Source: Bradyrhizobium roseum
Lineage (GTDB): Bacteria; Pseudomonadota; Alphaproteobacteria; Rhizobiales; Xanthobacteraceae
Direction: 5' to 3'
NCBI RefSeq assembly: GCF_030413175.1
Contig: NZ_CP129212.1
Location: 5,122,450 to 5,186,449 of the forward strand
DNA: 64,000 nt
Shown here in pieces: positions 9,281-17,898 of this stretch; within the stretch, counting starts at the first letter, position 1; every line of letters starts with the position of its first letter. The position numbers were made by a program, and so were the translations under genes. The notes under the pieces were generated by a model. It searched no databases, was not told where the DNA came from, and worked only from the letters and a program-made list of their open reading frames with translations.

Positions 9281-10021
9281 TCATTTCCCAACAAGCAGGC
9301 GGTCGGCCAGCCAATGCGGTAGGCCATTGGCGCGGATCCGGTCCGCCGCCGCCTCGACATCATACGGCACACGGCAATAGGTGATCTCGCGTGAGGTTGT
9401 ATCGAGGATTGCGAACGAGGCCGCCGGATCGCCGTCACGCGGCTGCCCGACCGAGCCGAGCACCGCAAGCCAGCGCCGGCCGCCGAGCAGTTGCACCGGC
9501 ACGTTCGGCGTCGGGATGAAGCTCGTCATCTTCGCCGCCGCCGACATCGAATAGAGCGCCGGCTTGTGGATGTGACCGCAGAAGGTGACGTGGGCATCAG
9601 TCGCGGCGATGCTGCGCGCGGCGTCGGGCGTATCGCGCACATAGTGCCATCGCGCCGGATGCGAGGCTTCGGAATGCACATAGAGGCGATCGTCTTCGCG
9701 CTGCGTCAGCGGCAACTCCGCAAGAAAACGCCGCTGCGGCGCGCTGAGCCTGCCGCGCGTCCACTCGATCGCAGCCGTGGCCACGGCGTTCATGCTTTCT
9801 GAAGAGGTGCTGATGGCGTGGTCGTGGTTGCCGATGACGGCAATGGCGCCGTCATCGACCAGACCCATCACGGTATCGACAGCCCATTCCGGATCGGCGC
9901 CATAGCCGACGATATCGCCGAGGCAGACGATCCGCTCGGCCCCGCGGGCGCGCGCGAAATCAAGGCACGCGCTGAACGCCTGCCGGTTGGCATGGATATC
10001 GGCAAAGATGGCCAGCCGCAC
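9281..10021 (-). CDS. Metallophosphoesterase (calcineurin-like)
   Basis: A 246-residue phosphoesterase. Metal ligands are in order: ADIHAN, GDIVGYGADP, GNHDHA, and FCGHIHKPAL. This pattern fits the YfcE/PP-like branch that hydrolyses phosphomonoesters or diesters with two metals. I start at the GTG at 10021, because GGGAGGAGA lies just upstream; an in-frame ATG 15 bases earlier has no SD. It is the first gene of a two-gene operon with the kinase-USP fusion, suggesting (inference) that the pair forms a kinase/phosphatase switch. The substrate could equally be a small nucleotide. Confidence 0.9.
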   Translation of the reverse strand: MRLAIFADIHANRQAFSACLDFARARGAERIVCLGDIVGYGADPEWAVDTVMGLVDDGAIAVIGNHDHAISTSSESMNAVATAAIEWTRGRLSAPQRRFLAELPLTQREDDRLYVHSEASHPARWHYVRDTPDAARSIAATDAHVTFCGHIHKPALYSMSAAAKMTSFIPTPNVPVQLLGGRRWLAVLGSVGQPRDGDPAASFAILDTTSREITYCRVPYDVEAAADRIRANGLPHWLADRLLVGK

Positions 10022-10160
10022 ACGTCTCCTCCCCATCCATCATCGCGCCGGACCAGAGGCGCGCCTTGATGGATATCAAAGTTCAACAACTTCGAAGGCA
10101 GGATAAATCGACCGTTGAAAATCGTCCGGCCGTGGATGCGACAACGTGCGTTTGGAAGAA

Positions 10161-10757
10161 TCACCGCTTCCGCGGCGCTTCCAGCCCCCTGAGCAGCAGG
10201 GTCAGCAGCGCGTCGATGCGCGCCGGGGCACCCGGCTCGTTCCATTCGTCGGCATGCGCCGGATGGTGGAAGCGGCTGGTGGCGTCGAAAATCGCGCGCG
10301 ACGTCACCTTGACATCGGCGACTTCGAAGGCGCCCTGCTTGACGCCGTCGGCCAGGATCAGGGCGATCTGGTCGACCAGGCAATCCTTGTGGCAGTTGAC
10401 GGCCTTGCAGGCCTCGCGGGCCAGCGTCAGATAGGTTGCAAACATCTCGGGGTCGTCGCCGAGCCGCTCGTGCTTGATCGCAAACATCGTGCGCAGCCAC
10501 TTCTCCAGCCGCGCCGGCGCCGGACCGGAAGCTTGCGCGATCTCGAACAGCGGTGTGGCGAGGCGGTCGAGCCAGCGCTTGGCTACCGCCTCGCGCAACG
10601 AGGCCTTGCTGGGGAAGTGGCGGTAGACGCTACCATGGCTGACATCGAGCGCACGGGCCACGTCCACCACCGTTGCCTTGGCCAGCCCGTAGCGGCGCAG
10701 AACGTCCTCAGTGACCTCCAGAATCCGTTCGGGGGTCAGAACCACGACTTCGTTCAT
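10161..10757 (-). CDS. TetR/AcrR family transcriptional regulator
   Basis: A 198-residue repressor. The N-terminal helix-turn-helix reads ILEVTEDVLRRYGLAKATVVDVARALDVSHGSVYRHFPSKASLREAV, a classic TetR fold; the C-terminal part is a ligand domain of unknown specificity containing CKAVNCHKDC. A GTG two codons upstream is an alternative start. It is downstream of a 37-residue ORF on the same strand, and both lie behind a promoter covered by a perfect inverted repeat, so autoregulation is likely. No efflux pump or enzyme is adjacent, so its main target, if any, may be the small ORF or genes elsewhere. Confidence 0.9.
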   Translation of the reverse strand: MNEVVVLTPERILEVTEDVLRRYGLAKATVVDVARALDVSHGSVYRHFPSKASLREAVAKRWLDRLATPLFEIAQASGPAPARLEKWLRTMFAIKHERLGDDPEMFATYLTLAREACKAVNCHKDCLVDQIALILADGVKQGAFEVADVKVTSRAIFDATSRFHHPAHADEWNEPGAPARIDALLTLLLRGLEAPRKR

Positions 10758-10835
10758 GCGCACACCTTTGATGCGATCGGACCGGTGGTCATCTAATCCC
10801 CTTTGGCATTTGCCTTGGGTAATCCCCTAGGCGGG

Positions 10836-10949
10836 TTAATGTTTCGTCGCCGGTTCCAGGCGCTCGGCTTGGGCGGCCAGATGACGGGCAACGCTTAGGT
10901 TGAGCCAATGCTGGATTTTTGCGGTCAAATGAATGATTTGGGTCGTCAT
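10836..10949 (-). CDS. Predicted 37-residue microprotein upstream of TetR regulator
   Basis: A short reading frame encoding MTTQIIHLTAKIQHWLNLS, then VARHLAAQAERLEPATKH. The ATG has AAAGGA 7 bases upstream, an ideal SD. The whole peptide can form one amphipathic helix with Leu/Ile/Ala on one face and His/Lys/Arg on the other; there is no signal peptide. It lies about 65 bases downstream of the predicted start site of the TetR-operator promoter and 78 bases before the TetR start, so it should be the first gene of a bicistronic message. Function unknown: a partner or inhibitor of the repressor, or a membrane-associated helix, are possibilities. Confidence 0.6.
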   Translation of the reverse strand: MTTQIIHLTAKIQHWLNLSVARHLAAQAERLEPATKH

Positions 10950-11022
10950 AGCGTCGTCCTTTGCAAGTACCCGGGCTCAAAGGATCGGACCGGGTGACAC
11001 GTGTTCTTGGCGTCGGCGGTGG

Positions 11023-11051
11023 ATATAGCATGTCTCGCTGACAGATTTCAA
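11023..11051 (-). promoter_or_regulatory. Sigma-70 type promoter for small ORF-TetR operon
   Basis: On the minus strand, TTGAAA (11046-11051) is followed after exactly 17 bases by CTATAT (11023-11028). The -35 box lies inside the perfect dyad described as the TetR operator, so bound repressor would block the polymerase. Confidence 0.6.
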
Positions 11052-11061
11052 TATCTGTCAG
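11038..11061. promoter_or_regulatory. Perfect 24-bp inverted repeat, likely TetR operator
   Basis: CTGACAGAT-N6-ATCTGTCAG, with 9-base arms matching perfectly. Size and symmetry fit TetR-family operators. It overlaps the -35 box of the promoter that reads into the small ORF and the TetR gene. It is about 250 bases from purB, which faces the other way, so control of purB is less likely. Confidence 0.7.
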
Positions 11062-11309
11062 TCAATAATCCGTGAGATTGTAACTTTTCGTCTGCAGTTC
11101 GGATCGATTGGCCGGACACCTAAATCGCCGATCCAATCCCTGCGGAGAGACTGGCCACTCGCCCAACGCAGCCTATTGAGAGTTCCTGGACATCGGCCAG
11201 CCGCACCCCACGGGTGGTTTCCCGGCCCCCGATCTGGTAAGGCACGGCGTAAAAAACAAATCGGCCGGCATCCGCCTCGCGACCCGCCCAACTCGTCCGG
11301 AGTTTTTCG

Positions 11310-12617
11310 ATGATTCCCCGCTATACCCGCCCGGAAATGGCTTCCATCTGGGAGCCCCAGACCCGCTTCAATATCTGGTTCGAGATCGAGGCGCATGCGG
11401 CGGACGCGCTGGCGGAACTCGGCACCATCCCCAAGGAAGCCGCGAAGACGATCTGGGCGAAGGCGAAAGACGCGACCTTCGACGTGGCGCGGATCGACGA
11501 GATCGAGCGCGAGACCAAGCACGACGTCATTGCCTTCCTGACCCATCTCGCCGAAATCGTCGGCCCCGAGGCGCGCTTCGTCCACCAGGGCATGACCTCT
11601 TCCGACGTGCTCGACACCTGCTTCAACGTCCAGCTCACCCGCGCCGCCGACATCCTGATATCCGACATCGACAAGGTCCTGGCGGCGCTGAAGAAGCGCG
11701 CCTTCGAGCACAAGATGACGCCGACCATCGGCCGCTCCCACGGCATTCACGCCGAGCCGGTGACGTTCGGGCTCAAGCTCGCCTATGCCTATGCGGAATT
11801 TTCCCGCGCCCGCGAGCGCCTGATCGCCGCCCGCAAGGAGGTTGCGACCTGCGCGATTTCGGGCGCTGTCGGCACTTTTGCGCAGATCGACCCGCGCGTG
11901 GAGGAACACGTCGCGAAGGCAATGGGGCTGGTGCCGGAGCCGGTCTCGACCCAGGTCATCCCGCGCGATCGCCACGCGATGTATTTTGCCACGCTTGGCG
12001 TGATCGCCTCCTCGGTCGAGCGGCTGGCGATCGAAATCCGCCATTTGCAGCGCACCGAAGTGCTGGAAGCCGAAGAGTTCTTCTCCGAGGGCCAGAAGGG
12101 CTCGTCGGCGATGCCGCACAAGCGCAATCCGGTGCTGTCGGAAAACCTCACCGGGCTCTCCCGCATGGTGCGCGCCTATGCGATGCCGGCCATGGAAAAC
12201 GTTGCCCTCTGGCACGAGCGCGACATCTCCCACTCCTCGGCCGAACGCATGATCGGTCCGGATGCGACAGTCACGCTCGACTTCGCGCTGATGCGACTCG
12301 CCGGCCTGATCGACAAGCTTCTGATCTATCCCGCCAACATGCAGAAGAACCTCGACCGCCTCGGCGGCCTGGTGCATTCGCAACGGCTGCTGATCGCGCT
12401 GACGCAGAAAGGCGCCAGCCGCGAGGACGCCTACAAATACGTCCAGCGCAACGCCATGCCGGTCTGGCGCGGCGAAGGCGATTTCCAGACGCTGCTCAAG
12501 CAAGATCCCGACGTGAAGAAGCATCTGAGCGATGCCGACATCGAGGAGCAGTTCGACCTCGGCTATCACTTCAAGCACGTCGACACGATCTTCAAGCGGG
12601 TGTTCGGCGAGGCGTGA
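11310..12617 (+). CDS. purB: Adenylosuccinate lyase
   Basis: Catalyses two steps of purine synthesis: SAICAR to AICAR plus fumarate, and adenylosuccinate to AMP plus fumarate. The 435 residues match normal family length. Family signature SSAMPHKRNP holds the flexible active-site loop; GMTSSDVLDT and the GRSHGIHAEP segment carry the other catalytic residues. Four further purine genes are in this window (purL, purQ, purS, purC) but not adjacent. The ATG follows a GGAG-containing stretch (cgtccGGAGttttt). Confidence 0.97.
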   Translation: MIPRYTRPEMASIWEPQTRFNIWFEIEAHAADALAELGTIPKEAAKTIWAKAKDATFDVARIDEIERETKHDVIAFLTHLAEIVGPEARFVHQGMTSSDVLDTCFNVQLTRAADILISDIDKVLAALKKRAFEHKMTPTIGRSHGIHAEPVTFGLKLAYAYAEFSRARERLIAARKEVATCAISGAVGTFAQIDPRVEEHVAKAMGLVPEPVSTQVIPRDRHAMYFATLGVIASSVERLAIEIRHLQRTEVLEAEEFFSEGQKGSSAMPHKRNPVLSENLTGLSRMVRAYAMPAMENVALWHERDISHSSAERMIGPDATVTLDFALMRLAGLIDKLLIYPANMQKNLDRLGGLVHSQRLLIALTQKGASREDAYKYVQRNAMPVWRGEGDFQTLLKQDPDVKKHLSDADIEEQFDLGYHFKHVDTIFKRVFGEA

Positions 12618-12830
12618 GAGGCGCCTCCCTCGCCAGGCACATGATGCGATTCGACAGCCCGATGTCGTGCCGGGCATCAGCGGGCTGATGCCGTTCCAGC
12701 AATTTTCCGGCCTTGCCAAGCCGATTCAAATCGTTCCAAATTGTCGGAACCGTCGGCGACAATCTCCGGAAACCCGCCGGCAATCATCAAAGCAACCCAA
12801 CGGTAACCGCAGATCGGCTAAGGTCGCAGC

Positions 12831-13619
12831 GTGTCAGTCCCGCCCACCATCCTCGTCTTCGACTCCGGCCTTGGCGGCCTCACGGTCCTGCGCGAGATCG
12901 TCCGCGCCCGGCCTGACGCGCACTACGTCTATGTCGCCGACGACGCGTTCTTTCCCTATGGCCACCACAGCGAGGAGCAGATCGTCGCCCGCGTGGTGCC
13001 GCTGGTCGGCGAGTTGATCGCGCGCCATGCCCCGGTTTTGGTGGTGATCGCCTGCAACACCGCCTCCACGCTCGTGATGTCGCATCTGCGCAGCGCCTAC
13101 AGCGTGCCGTTCGTCGGTACCGTTCCGGCAATCAAGCCGGCCTGCGCCAGTTCGAGGACCAAGCGCGTGTCGGTGCTCGGCACCAGGGGCACCGTGCAGC
13201 GCGAATACACCAGGCGTCTGATCGATGATTTCGCGCAAGGCTGCAACGTGACGCTGGTTGGATCGGCGGAACTCGCTTCGCTCGCCGAGTCCGCGCTCAG
13301 CGGCAACGACGTGGGCGACGCGGATATCGCCGCCGAGCTCGCTCCCTGCTTTGTCGACGACGGCAAGCACCGCACCGACACTGTCGTGCTGGCCTGCACC
13401 CACTATCCGCTGCTGCTCGACCGCATGAAACGGCTTGCGCCGTGGCCGGTCGACTGGATCGATCCGGCGCCGGCCATCGCCCGCCGTGTGTCCGACCTGC
13501 TCGGCTCTCCGGGCAAGGAAAGCGACCAGGCCGGGGCCGAGATCATTTTCACTTCGAAGCGGCCGCACACGCTGAGCCAGGCGCTGATGCCGTTTTTCGG
13601 CGGTCGCGTGCCGGCGTAA
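12831..13619 (+). CDS. murI: Glutamate racemase
   Basis: Makes D-glutamate from L-glutamate for peptidoglycan. The 262 residues contain FDSGLGGLTVLRE at the N-terminus, VVIACNTAST with the first catalytic Cys, and VLACTHYPLLL with the second; VADDAFFPYG is also typical of the family. The start is GTG behind AAGGTCGC. It is 213 bases downstream of purB on the same strand, too far to call an operon, and convergent with a serine hydrolase gene. Confidence 0.96.
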   Translation: MSVPPTILVFDSGLGGLTVLREIVRARPDAHYVYVADDAFFPYGHHSEEQIVARVVPLVGELIARHAPVLVVIACNTASTLVMSHLRSAYSVPFVGTVPAIKPACASSRTKRVSVLGTRGTVQREYTRRLIDDFAQGCNVTLVGSAELASLAESALSGNDVGDADIAAELAPCFVDDGKHRTDTVVLACTHYPLLLDRMKRLAPWPVDWIDPAPAIARRVSDLLGSPGKESDQAGAEIIFTSKRPHTLSQALMPFFGGRVPA

Positions 13620-13664
13620 GGCGGTCGAGGCCGGCATGGAGCCGACCCCGCATGGCAAGCCTTC

Positions 13665-14912
13665 CTACCTTTCGGCGTTGACGAGCTGATAGGCGCCGCG
13701 TTCGAACGTGTCGTAGACCGCGAGCGCCCTGGCATCCGCAAACGGCAGATACTGCATCATGATCACGCCGGCGATGCCGCGCGCCGGATCGATCCAGAAG
13801 AACGTGTTGTTGATGCCGCCCCAGCTCAGGCTGCCGGGAGACCGCTTGCCGGGCACTTGATCCACCGTGATCAGGAAACCGAGCCCCCATTTGTCGCGGC
13901 CGTCGGCGATGAAGGTGAAGTCGGCGCTGCGCGGCAGTGCGCTCTTCAACGCCGGCACCGAGACTGCGCCGATGTGGTTCTGGCCCATCAGTGCCACGGT
14001 CTCGGCCTTGAGCACCCGCACGCCGTCGAGCGTGCCGCCGTTGAGCAGCATGCGCACAAAACGCCCGTAGTTGTCCGCCGTCGAGGCCAGTCCCCCGCCG
14101 CCGATCGGTGCTGCAATGGTGAGCCCGAGTTGCGGGTTCTGCAACTCCACCGCGCCGTCCATCCGCACGCCGCCGCGTTGCTGTTGCGCGACGAGGCGCG
14201 GCCCCTTGGCTTCCGGCACGTCATAAAACGTGTCGTCCATCTTCAGCGGCGCAAAGATATGCTGGCGGAAATATGCCTCGAGCTTCTGGCCGGACACCAC
14301 CTCGACCAGCTTGCCGACGACATCGGTGCTGGTGCTGTAGTGCCAGCGCTCGCCCGGATCGAACAGCAGCGGTCCGCCGAACGGATAATTCTCGCCGGCG
14401 CGCGGCTTGAGGTCGCGCCAGATCTCGCTGGTGAACGGATAGGCCAAACCGGACGTGTGCGTCAGGAAGTGCCTGGCGGTCGCCGGTCGCGACGCGGGGC
14501 GGACCTGGTAGGCGCCGGTCGCCTTGTCGAAGGATTCGATGACTTTCAACCCCACCAGCTCCGGCAGATATTTTTCAGCGGGGTCGTCGAGGCCGAGGCG
14601 GCCCTGCTCGATCAGTTGCATCAGCGCCACCGACGTGATCGCCTTGGTCATCGAGGCGATACGAAACAGCGCGTCGGCCGTGAGCGGACGGCCGGTCGCG
14701 ACGTCGGCGACACCGAATGCGCTTCTGTAAAGCACCTTATCGCGATCGGTTACCAGCGCGACGACGCCCGGCACGTCCTTGCGCTCGACCGCGGCGCGCA
14801 GGCTCGCGTCAAGGGCTACACTTCCTGGTGAATTTTGTGCACTCGCAGTTCCGGTCAACGCAGCAACTCCAACGCTTAAGATGAAGAGAATTTCGGCGGT
14901 CTTTTTATACAT
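13665..14912 (-). CDS. Exported serine hydrolase, class C beta-lactamase fold
   Basis: A 415-residue member of the beta-lactamase/EstB/D-Ala-D-Ala peptidase superfamily. A signal peptide (to about residue 26, ending TASAQ) directs it to the periplasm. The SxxK motif is SMTK in RIASMTKAITS; the second motif is YST in HYSTSTDV. The C-terminal WGGINNTFFW takes the place of the KTG-like strand. I start at MYKKTAEI because AGGGAGG precedes it. Two paralogues lie at 22977-25539. It is more likely an esterase or peptidase than a true beta-lactamase, and it stands alone. Confidence 0.88.
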   Translation of the reverse strand: MYKKTAEILFILSVGVAALTGTASAQNSPGSVALDASLRAAVERKDVPGVVALVTDRDKVLYRSAFGVADVATGRPLTADALFRIASMTKAITSVALMQLIEQGRLGLDDPAEKYLPELVGLKVIESFDKATGAYQVRPASRPATARHFLTHTSGLAYPFTSEIWRDLKPRAGENYPFGGPLLFDPGERWHYSTSTDVVGKLVEVVSGQKLEAYFRQHIFAPLKMDDTFYDVPEAKGPRLVAQQQRGGVRMDGAVELQNPQLGLTIAAPIGGGGLASTADNYGRFVRMLLNGGTLDGVRVLKAETVALMGQNHIGAVSVPALKSALPRSADFTFIADGRDKWGLGFLITVDQVPGKRSPGSLSWGGINNTFFWIDPARGIAGVIMMQYLPFADARALAVYDTFERGAYQLVNAER

Positions 14913-15224
14913 GGCAGCCTCCCTGTTGCATGGAGCGGGGGCAGGCCCGCGCACGCTCTCCCGAAGCTATTTTGTTTTAAGCCCGCTCGAAGACGGCAGC
15001 AGGCACGCCGCATATGCGGCGGCCTGTCGTGTCATGAGACTAGCACCCGCATTTCGTCGAGTCCCGGATTGCGTCGCGCACGCATGACGAGGGTGCGTGC
15101 CGCGAGCATATGGGCACCGGCCCAATGGCCGACCCGCCATCCATCCAATTTTCGCAACGCACCGCGGACTAATCCGTATGATACAGATCGCCCATTGATG
15201 AATTGCGATCCGGGAGCTTCCACC
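14913..15224. other. Divergent intergenic region with a 14-bp palindrome
   Basis: About 310 bases between the serine hydrolase and aldolase genes. No credible gene is seen. A perfect palindrome GCCGCATATGCGGC lies at 15007-15020 and could be a regulator site, though short GC-rich palindromes arise by chance. No convincing promoter was identified. Confidence 0.4.
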
Positions 15225-16004
15225 TTGACCTCCGCAACACCCGCGCCGCTCAACCGCCTGCGCCAGCTCTGGCGCGAGGGACGCCCGACCTTCGGCGCGA
15301 TTGCAACTATCCCTTCGATCCAGACCGTGCAGATCATGGCGCGCTGCGGGATCGACTGGATCATCGTCGACCTCGAGCATGGCCCGATCGATCTCGGCTC
15401 GGCGCATGCGATGATCACAGCCACATCAGGCACGCCCTGCGTGCCGATGGTGCGGATTGCCGCCAACGAGCCATGGCTGGCGAAGGCGCCGATGGATATC
15501 GGCGCACTCGGCATTAACTTTCCCATGATCTGCAGCCGCGAGGGCGCCGAAAAGGCCGTGCGCAGCGTGCGCTACCCGCCCAGGGGCGACCGGCTGTGGG
15601 GCCCGTTCCACGCCCCGTTCCGCTGGGGTGTGTCGATGGCGGACTACATGGCGACCGCCGACGACGACATGATCTGCATGGTCACCATCGAGCATGTCGA
15701 GGCGGTGAATCGCATCGACGAGATCATGGCGGTGCCAGGCATCGACCTTGCGGTGATCGGTCCCGGCGATCTCGCCACTTCCATCAACAAGCGCGGCCTG
15801 CCCGACGATCCCGAGGTGCTGGCGCTGATGGCGCGTGCCGAGGCCGGTATCCTCAAGAGCGGTGTGCCGATCGGCGGCGTCGCCCGCACCGCGGAACAGG
15901 CCAACCGGATGATCGAGCGTGGCTATGTCGCGCTGGCGCTCGGCTTCGACTGGTCGCTGTTCCAGCGCGGCATCGCCGCGAGCCTTGAGGGGATCAGGCG
16001 GTAG
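15225..16004 (+). CDS. HpcH/HpaI family aldolase (2-keto-3-deoxy acid aldolase type)
   Basis: A 259-residue class II pyruvate-dependent aldolase that should split or form 2-keto-4-hydroxy acids. Signatures: VDLEHGPIDL, PMVRIAANEP (substrate Arg), GINFPMICSREGAE, VTIEHVEAVNRIDEI (metal-binding Glu) and GPGDLATS (metal-binding Asp). I prefer the TTG at 15225 because GGGAG lies 8 bases upstream; an in-frame ATG at 15198 has no SD but cannot be excluded. No neighbouring catabolic genes show which sugar acid or aromatic pathway it serves. Confidence 0.9.
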   Translation: MTSATPAPLNRLRQLWREGRPTFGAIATIPSIQTVQIMARCGIDWIIVDLEHGPIDLGSAHAMITATSGTPCVPMVRIAANEPWLAKAPMDIGALGINFPMICSREGAEKAVRSVRYPPRGDRLWGPFHAPFRWGVSMADYMATADDDMICMVTIEHVEAVNRIDEIMAVPGIDLAVIGPGDLATSINKRGLPDDPEVLALMARAEAGILKSGVPIGGVARTAEQANRMIERGYVALALGFDWSLFQRGIAASLEGIRR

Positions 16005-16205
16005 GTGCCGGGACGGCGGCAAACCCTTCAAAATCCTTGGCGTCTGCTTTATCCCCGTGGGCGTGTCCCGCCGCCGATCCGGACGATTCAGATATGAACC
16101 TGCTGGCGTCAAAACGCCTTGTTCGTGCTAGATGAGGTAGTGGCGGGTCGCCGGGACAGCCTGCCGGCTTTCTGATGGATCCAGTACGGAAACCCGAGCG
16201 GAGCG

Positions 16206-16985
16206 ATGCGCGGTACGGTTAGAAAAATCACTCTCCCGCGCCGTCTGGTCGCCGACCTCATGCACGCGTCGATGCGCGTGCCCTTTGTCTCGCTTACCCG
16301 CCCCCTCCATGTCCGCACCCTCTCGGAGGCCCGCGCGCAGGCCGACCACCGGCCGGGCTGGGCCGCGATCTTCGTCAAGGCGTTCGCGCTGGTGGCGAAG
16401 GAGCAGCCGGTGCTGCGCACCCTCTACGTCAAATGGCCGTGGCCTGCCTTCTATGAACTGCCGCGCAGCGTCGCGATGGTGGCGATCGCCCGGGTCGAGG
16501 ACGGCCAGGATTGCGTGCTGCCGCAGAAGGTCGCTGCGCCCGATGAGATGCCGCTGGCCGAGGTCGACGCCCTGATCCGGCACGCCAAGGAGGCGCCGAT
16601 CGACGAGGTGCCGGCCTTTCGGAAGATATTGCGAACCACCCGCCTGCCCCTGCCGCTGCGGCGGCTGTTCTGGACGATGGGGCTCAATTTCGGCCGCCAG
16701 CGGGCCAATTATTTTGGCAGTTTTGGCGTCACTTCGGTGGCTGCCTATGGCGCCGGCCAGCTCCATGCCGTCAGCCCCGGACCGTTCGTCCTGAGCTATG
16801 GGGTGGAAAAGCCCGACCAGACCATCGAGGTGGTGCTGCGCTGGGACCACCGGGTTACCGACGCGGCCCCGATGGCCAAGGCGCTGAACCGGCTGGAGCA
16901 GGTGCTGAACGGGGAAATTGCCGCCGAATTGCGCGCAAACCGGCAGCAAAGCGAGCCCAAACCGGTCCGGGCGGTCGCGACCTGA
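16206..16985 (+). CDS. Stand-alone 2-oxoacid dehydrogenase E2-like acyltransferase domain
   Basis: A 259-residue protein resembling only the catalytic core of lipoyl acyltransferases: FGSFGVTSVAAYG matches the E2 core, and LRWDHRVTDAAPMAKAL matches the catalytic HRxxDG motif with the final Gly replaced by Ala. There is no lipoyl domain, no E1-binding domain and no adjacent E1 or E3 gene, so it is not a normal dehydrogenase subunit. It may transfer an acyl group to another acceptor, as chloramphenicol acetyltransferases (same fold) do. Start at ATG 16206, with GAGCGG upstream. rpsD follows on the same strand but has its own promoter. Confidence 0.75.
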   Translation: MRGTVRKITLPRRLVADLMHASMRVPFVSLTRPLHVRTLSEARAQADHRPGWAAIFVKAFALVAKEQPVLRTLYVKWPWPAFYELPRSVAMVAIARVEDGQDCVLPQKVAAPDEMPLAEVDALIRHAKEAPIDEVPAFRKILRTTRLPLPLRRLFWTMGLNFGRQRANYFGSFGVTSVAAYGAGQLHAVSPGPFVLSYGVEKPDQTIEVVLRWDHRVTDAAPMAKALNRLEQVLNGEIAAELRANRQQSEPKPVRAVAT

Positions 16986-17021
16986 CCGGCGCGATTTGGC
17001 GCCGAATTCCGGCCGTTTTCG

Positions 17022-17050
17022 TTGACAGAACCGCGGTTTCTCCCTAATAC
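17022..17050 (+). promoter_or_regulatory. Strong sigma-70 promoter of rpsD
   Basis: TTGACA (17022-17027) and TAATAC (17045-17050) with the optimal 17-base spacing. The start site would be near 17057, giving a leader of about 140 bases before rpsD; a long leader fits ribosomal protein autoregulation, but no specific S4-binding structure was identified. Confidence 0.75.
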
Positions 17051-17199
17051 CCCGCTTGCTCGCGGGCCGGTTTCGGCCCGCGATGCGTTTCGCGACCCGT
17101 GGTCTTCCCCGAGCTTTCGAGGCGGACCTGTCGGCCCCGGCCCCGCCGGTGCACAGGAGGGCGCGTCTCCTCAAAACCCAACTCTATTCAGAGGACGCG

Positions 17200-17817
17200 A
17201 TGACAAAGCGCAGTGAAGCGAAGTACAAAATCGACCGCCGTATGGGCCAGAACATCTGGGGTCGCCCGAAGAGCCCCGTGAACCGCCGGGAATACGGCCC
17301 CGGCCAGCACGGCCAGCGCCGCAAGGGCAAACTGTCCGACTTCGGCGTCCAGCTCCGCGCCAAGCAGAAGCTCAAGGGCTACTACGCCAACATTTCCGAG
17401 CGCCAGTTCCACGGCATCTATGTCGAGGCCGGCCGGATGAAGGGCGACACCGGTGAGAACCTGATCGGCCTGCTGGAGCGCCGTCTCGACACGGTGGTCT
17501 ATCGCGCCAAGTTCGTTGCCACGATGTTCGCCGCCCGCCAGTTCATCAATCACGGCCACATCAAGGTGAACGGCCGCCGCGTCAACATTTCGAGCTACAA
17601 GCTGAAGCCCGGCGACCTCGTCGAGATCAAGGAATCCTCCAAGCAGCTCACCCCGGTGCTGGAAGCCAGCCAGCTCGGCGAGCGCGACGTGCCTGATTTC
17701 ATCGAAGCCGATCACGGCAAGATGACCGCGAAATTCACCCGCATCCCGGCACTGTCGGACGTGCCGTTCGCGGTGCAGATGGAGCCGCATCTGATCGTCG
17801 AATTCTATTCGCGCTGA
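17200..17817 (+). CDS. rpsD: 30S ribosomal protein S4
   Basis: Primary 16S rRNA-binding protein that nucleates 30S assembly and helps decoding accuracy. The 205 residues are full length: N-terminal [21 protein letters not shown], then YGPGQHGQ, then an S4 RNA-binding domain with [11 protein letters not shown] and [13 protein letters not shown] start at the ATG behind GAGGACGC; the frame stays open further upstream but would include the promoter region. It is monocistronic here, with its own promoter and terminator, not in the alpha operon. Confidence 0.98.
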   Translation: MTKRSEAKYKIDRRMGQNIWGRPKSPVNRREYGPGQHGQRRKGKLSDFGVQLRAKQKLKGYYANISERQFHGIYVEAGRMKGDTGENLIGLLERRLDTVVYRAKFVATMFAARQFINHGHIKVNGRRVNISSYKLKPGDLVEIKESSKQLTPVLEASQLGERDVPDFIEADHGKMTAKFTRIPALSDVPFAVQMEPHLIVEFYSR

Positions 17818-17841
17818 TCGGATTGCAGTCCAGAGATATCG

Positions 17842-17869
17842 AAGGCCCCGGTTTTGCCGGGGCCTTTTT
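17842..17869 (+). terminator. Rho-independent terminator after rpsD
   Basis: Perfect 10-bp stem AAGGCCCCGG/CCGGGGCCTT with loop TTTTG, followed by a T run, 25 bases after the rpsD stop. Because the stem starts with AA and the other strand also ends in T residues, it may weakly serve the convergent hicB message too. Confidence 0.9.
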
Positions 17870-17898
17870 GTTTGCGATTCGAAAGATCGACTGCAGCG

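Noticed and set aside
7975..9384. 469-codon frame antisense to the kinase-USP gene
   Set aside because: No domain, and the minus-strand gene has intact kinase motifs and an SD.
10789..11031. 80-codon minus-strand frame over the small ORF
   Set aside because: No SD, unlikely composition; the 37-residue frame inside it has an ideal SD and a sensible helix.
11058..12719. 553-codon open frame antisense to purB
   Set aside because: It lies fully over a clear adenylosuccinate lyase, has the low-complexity Arg/Gly/Asp composition of antisense high-GC frames and no recognisable domain.
17051..17199. Riboswitch in the rpsD leader
   Set aside because: No known riboswitch consensus is visible; the long leader may bind S4 but I could not identify the structure.
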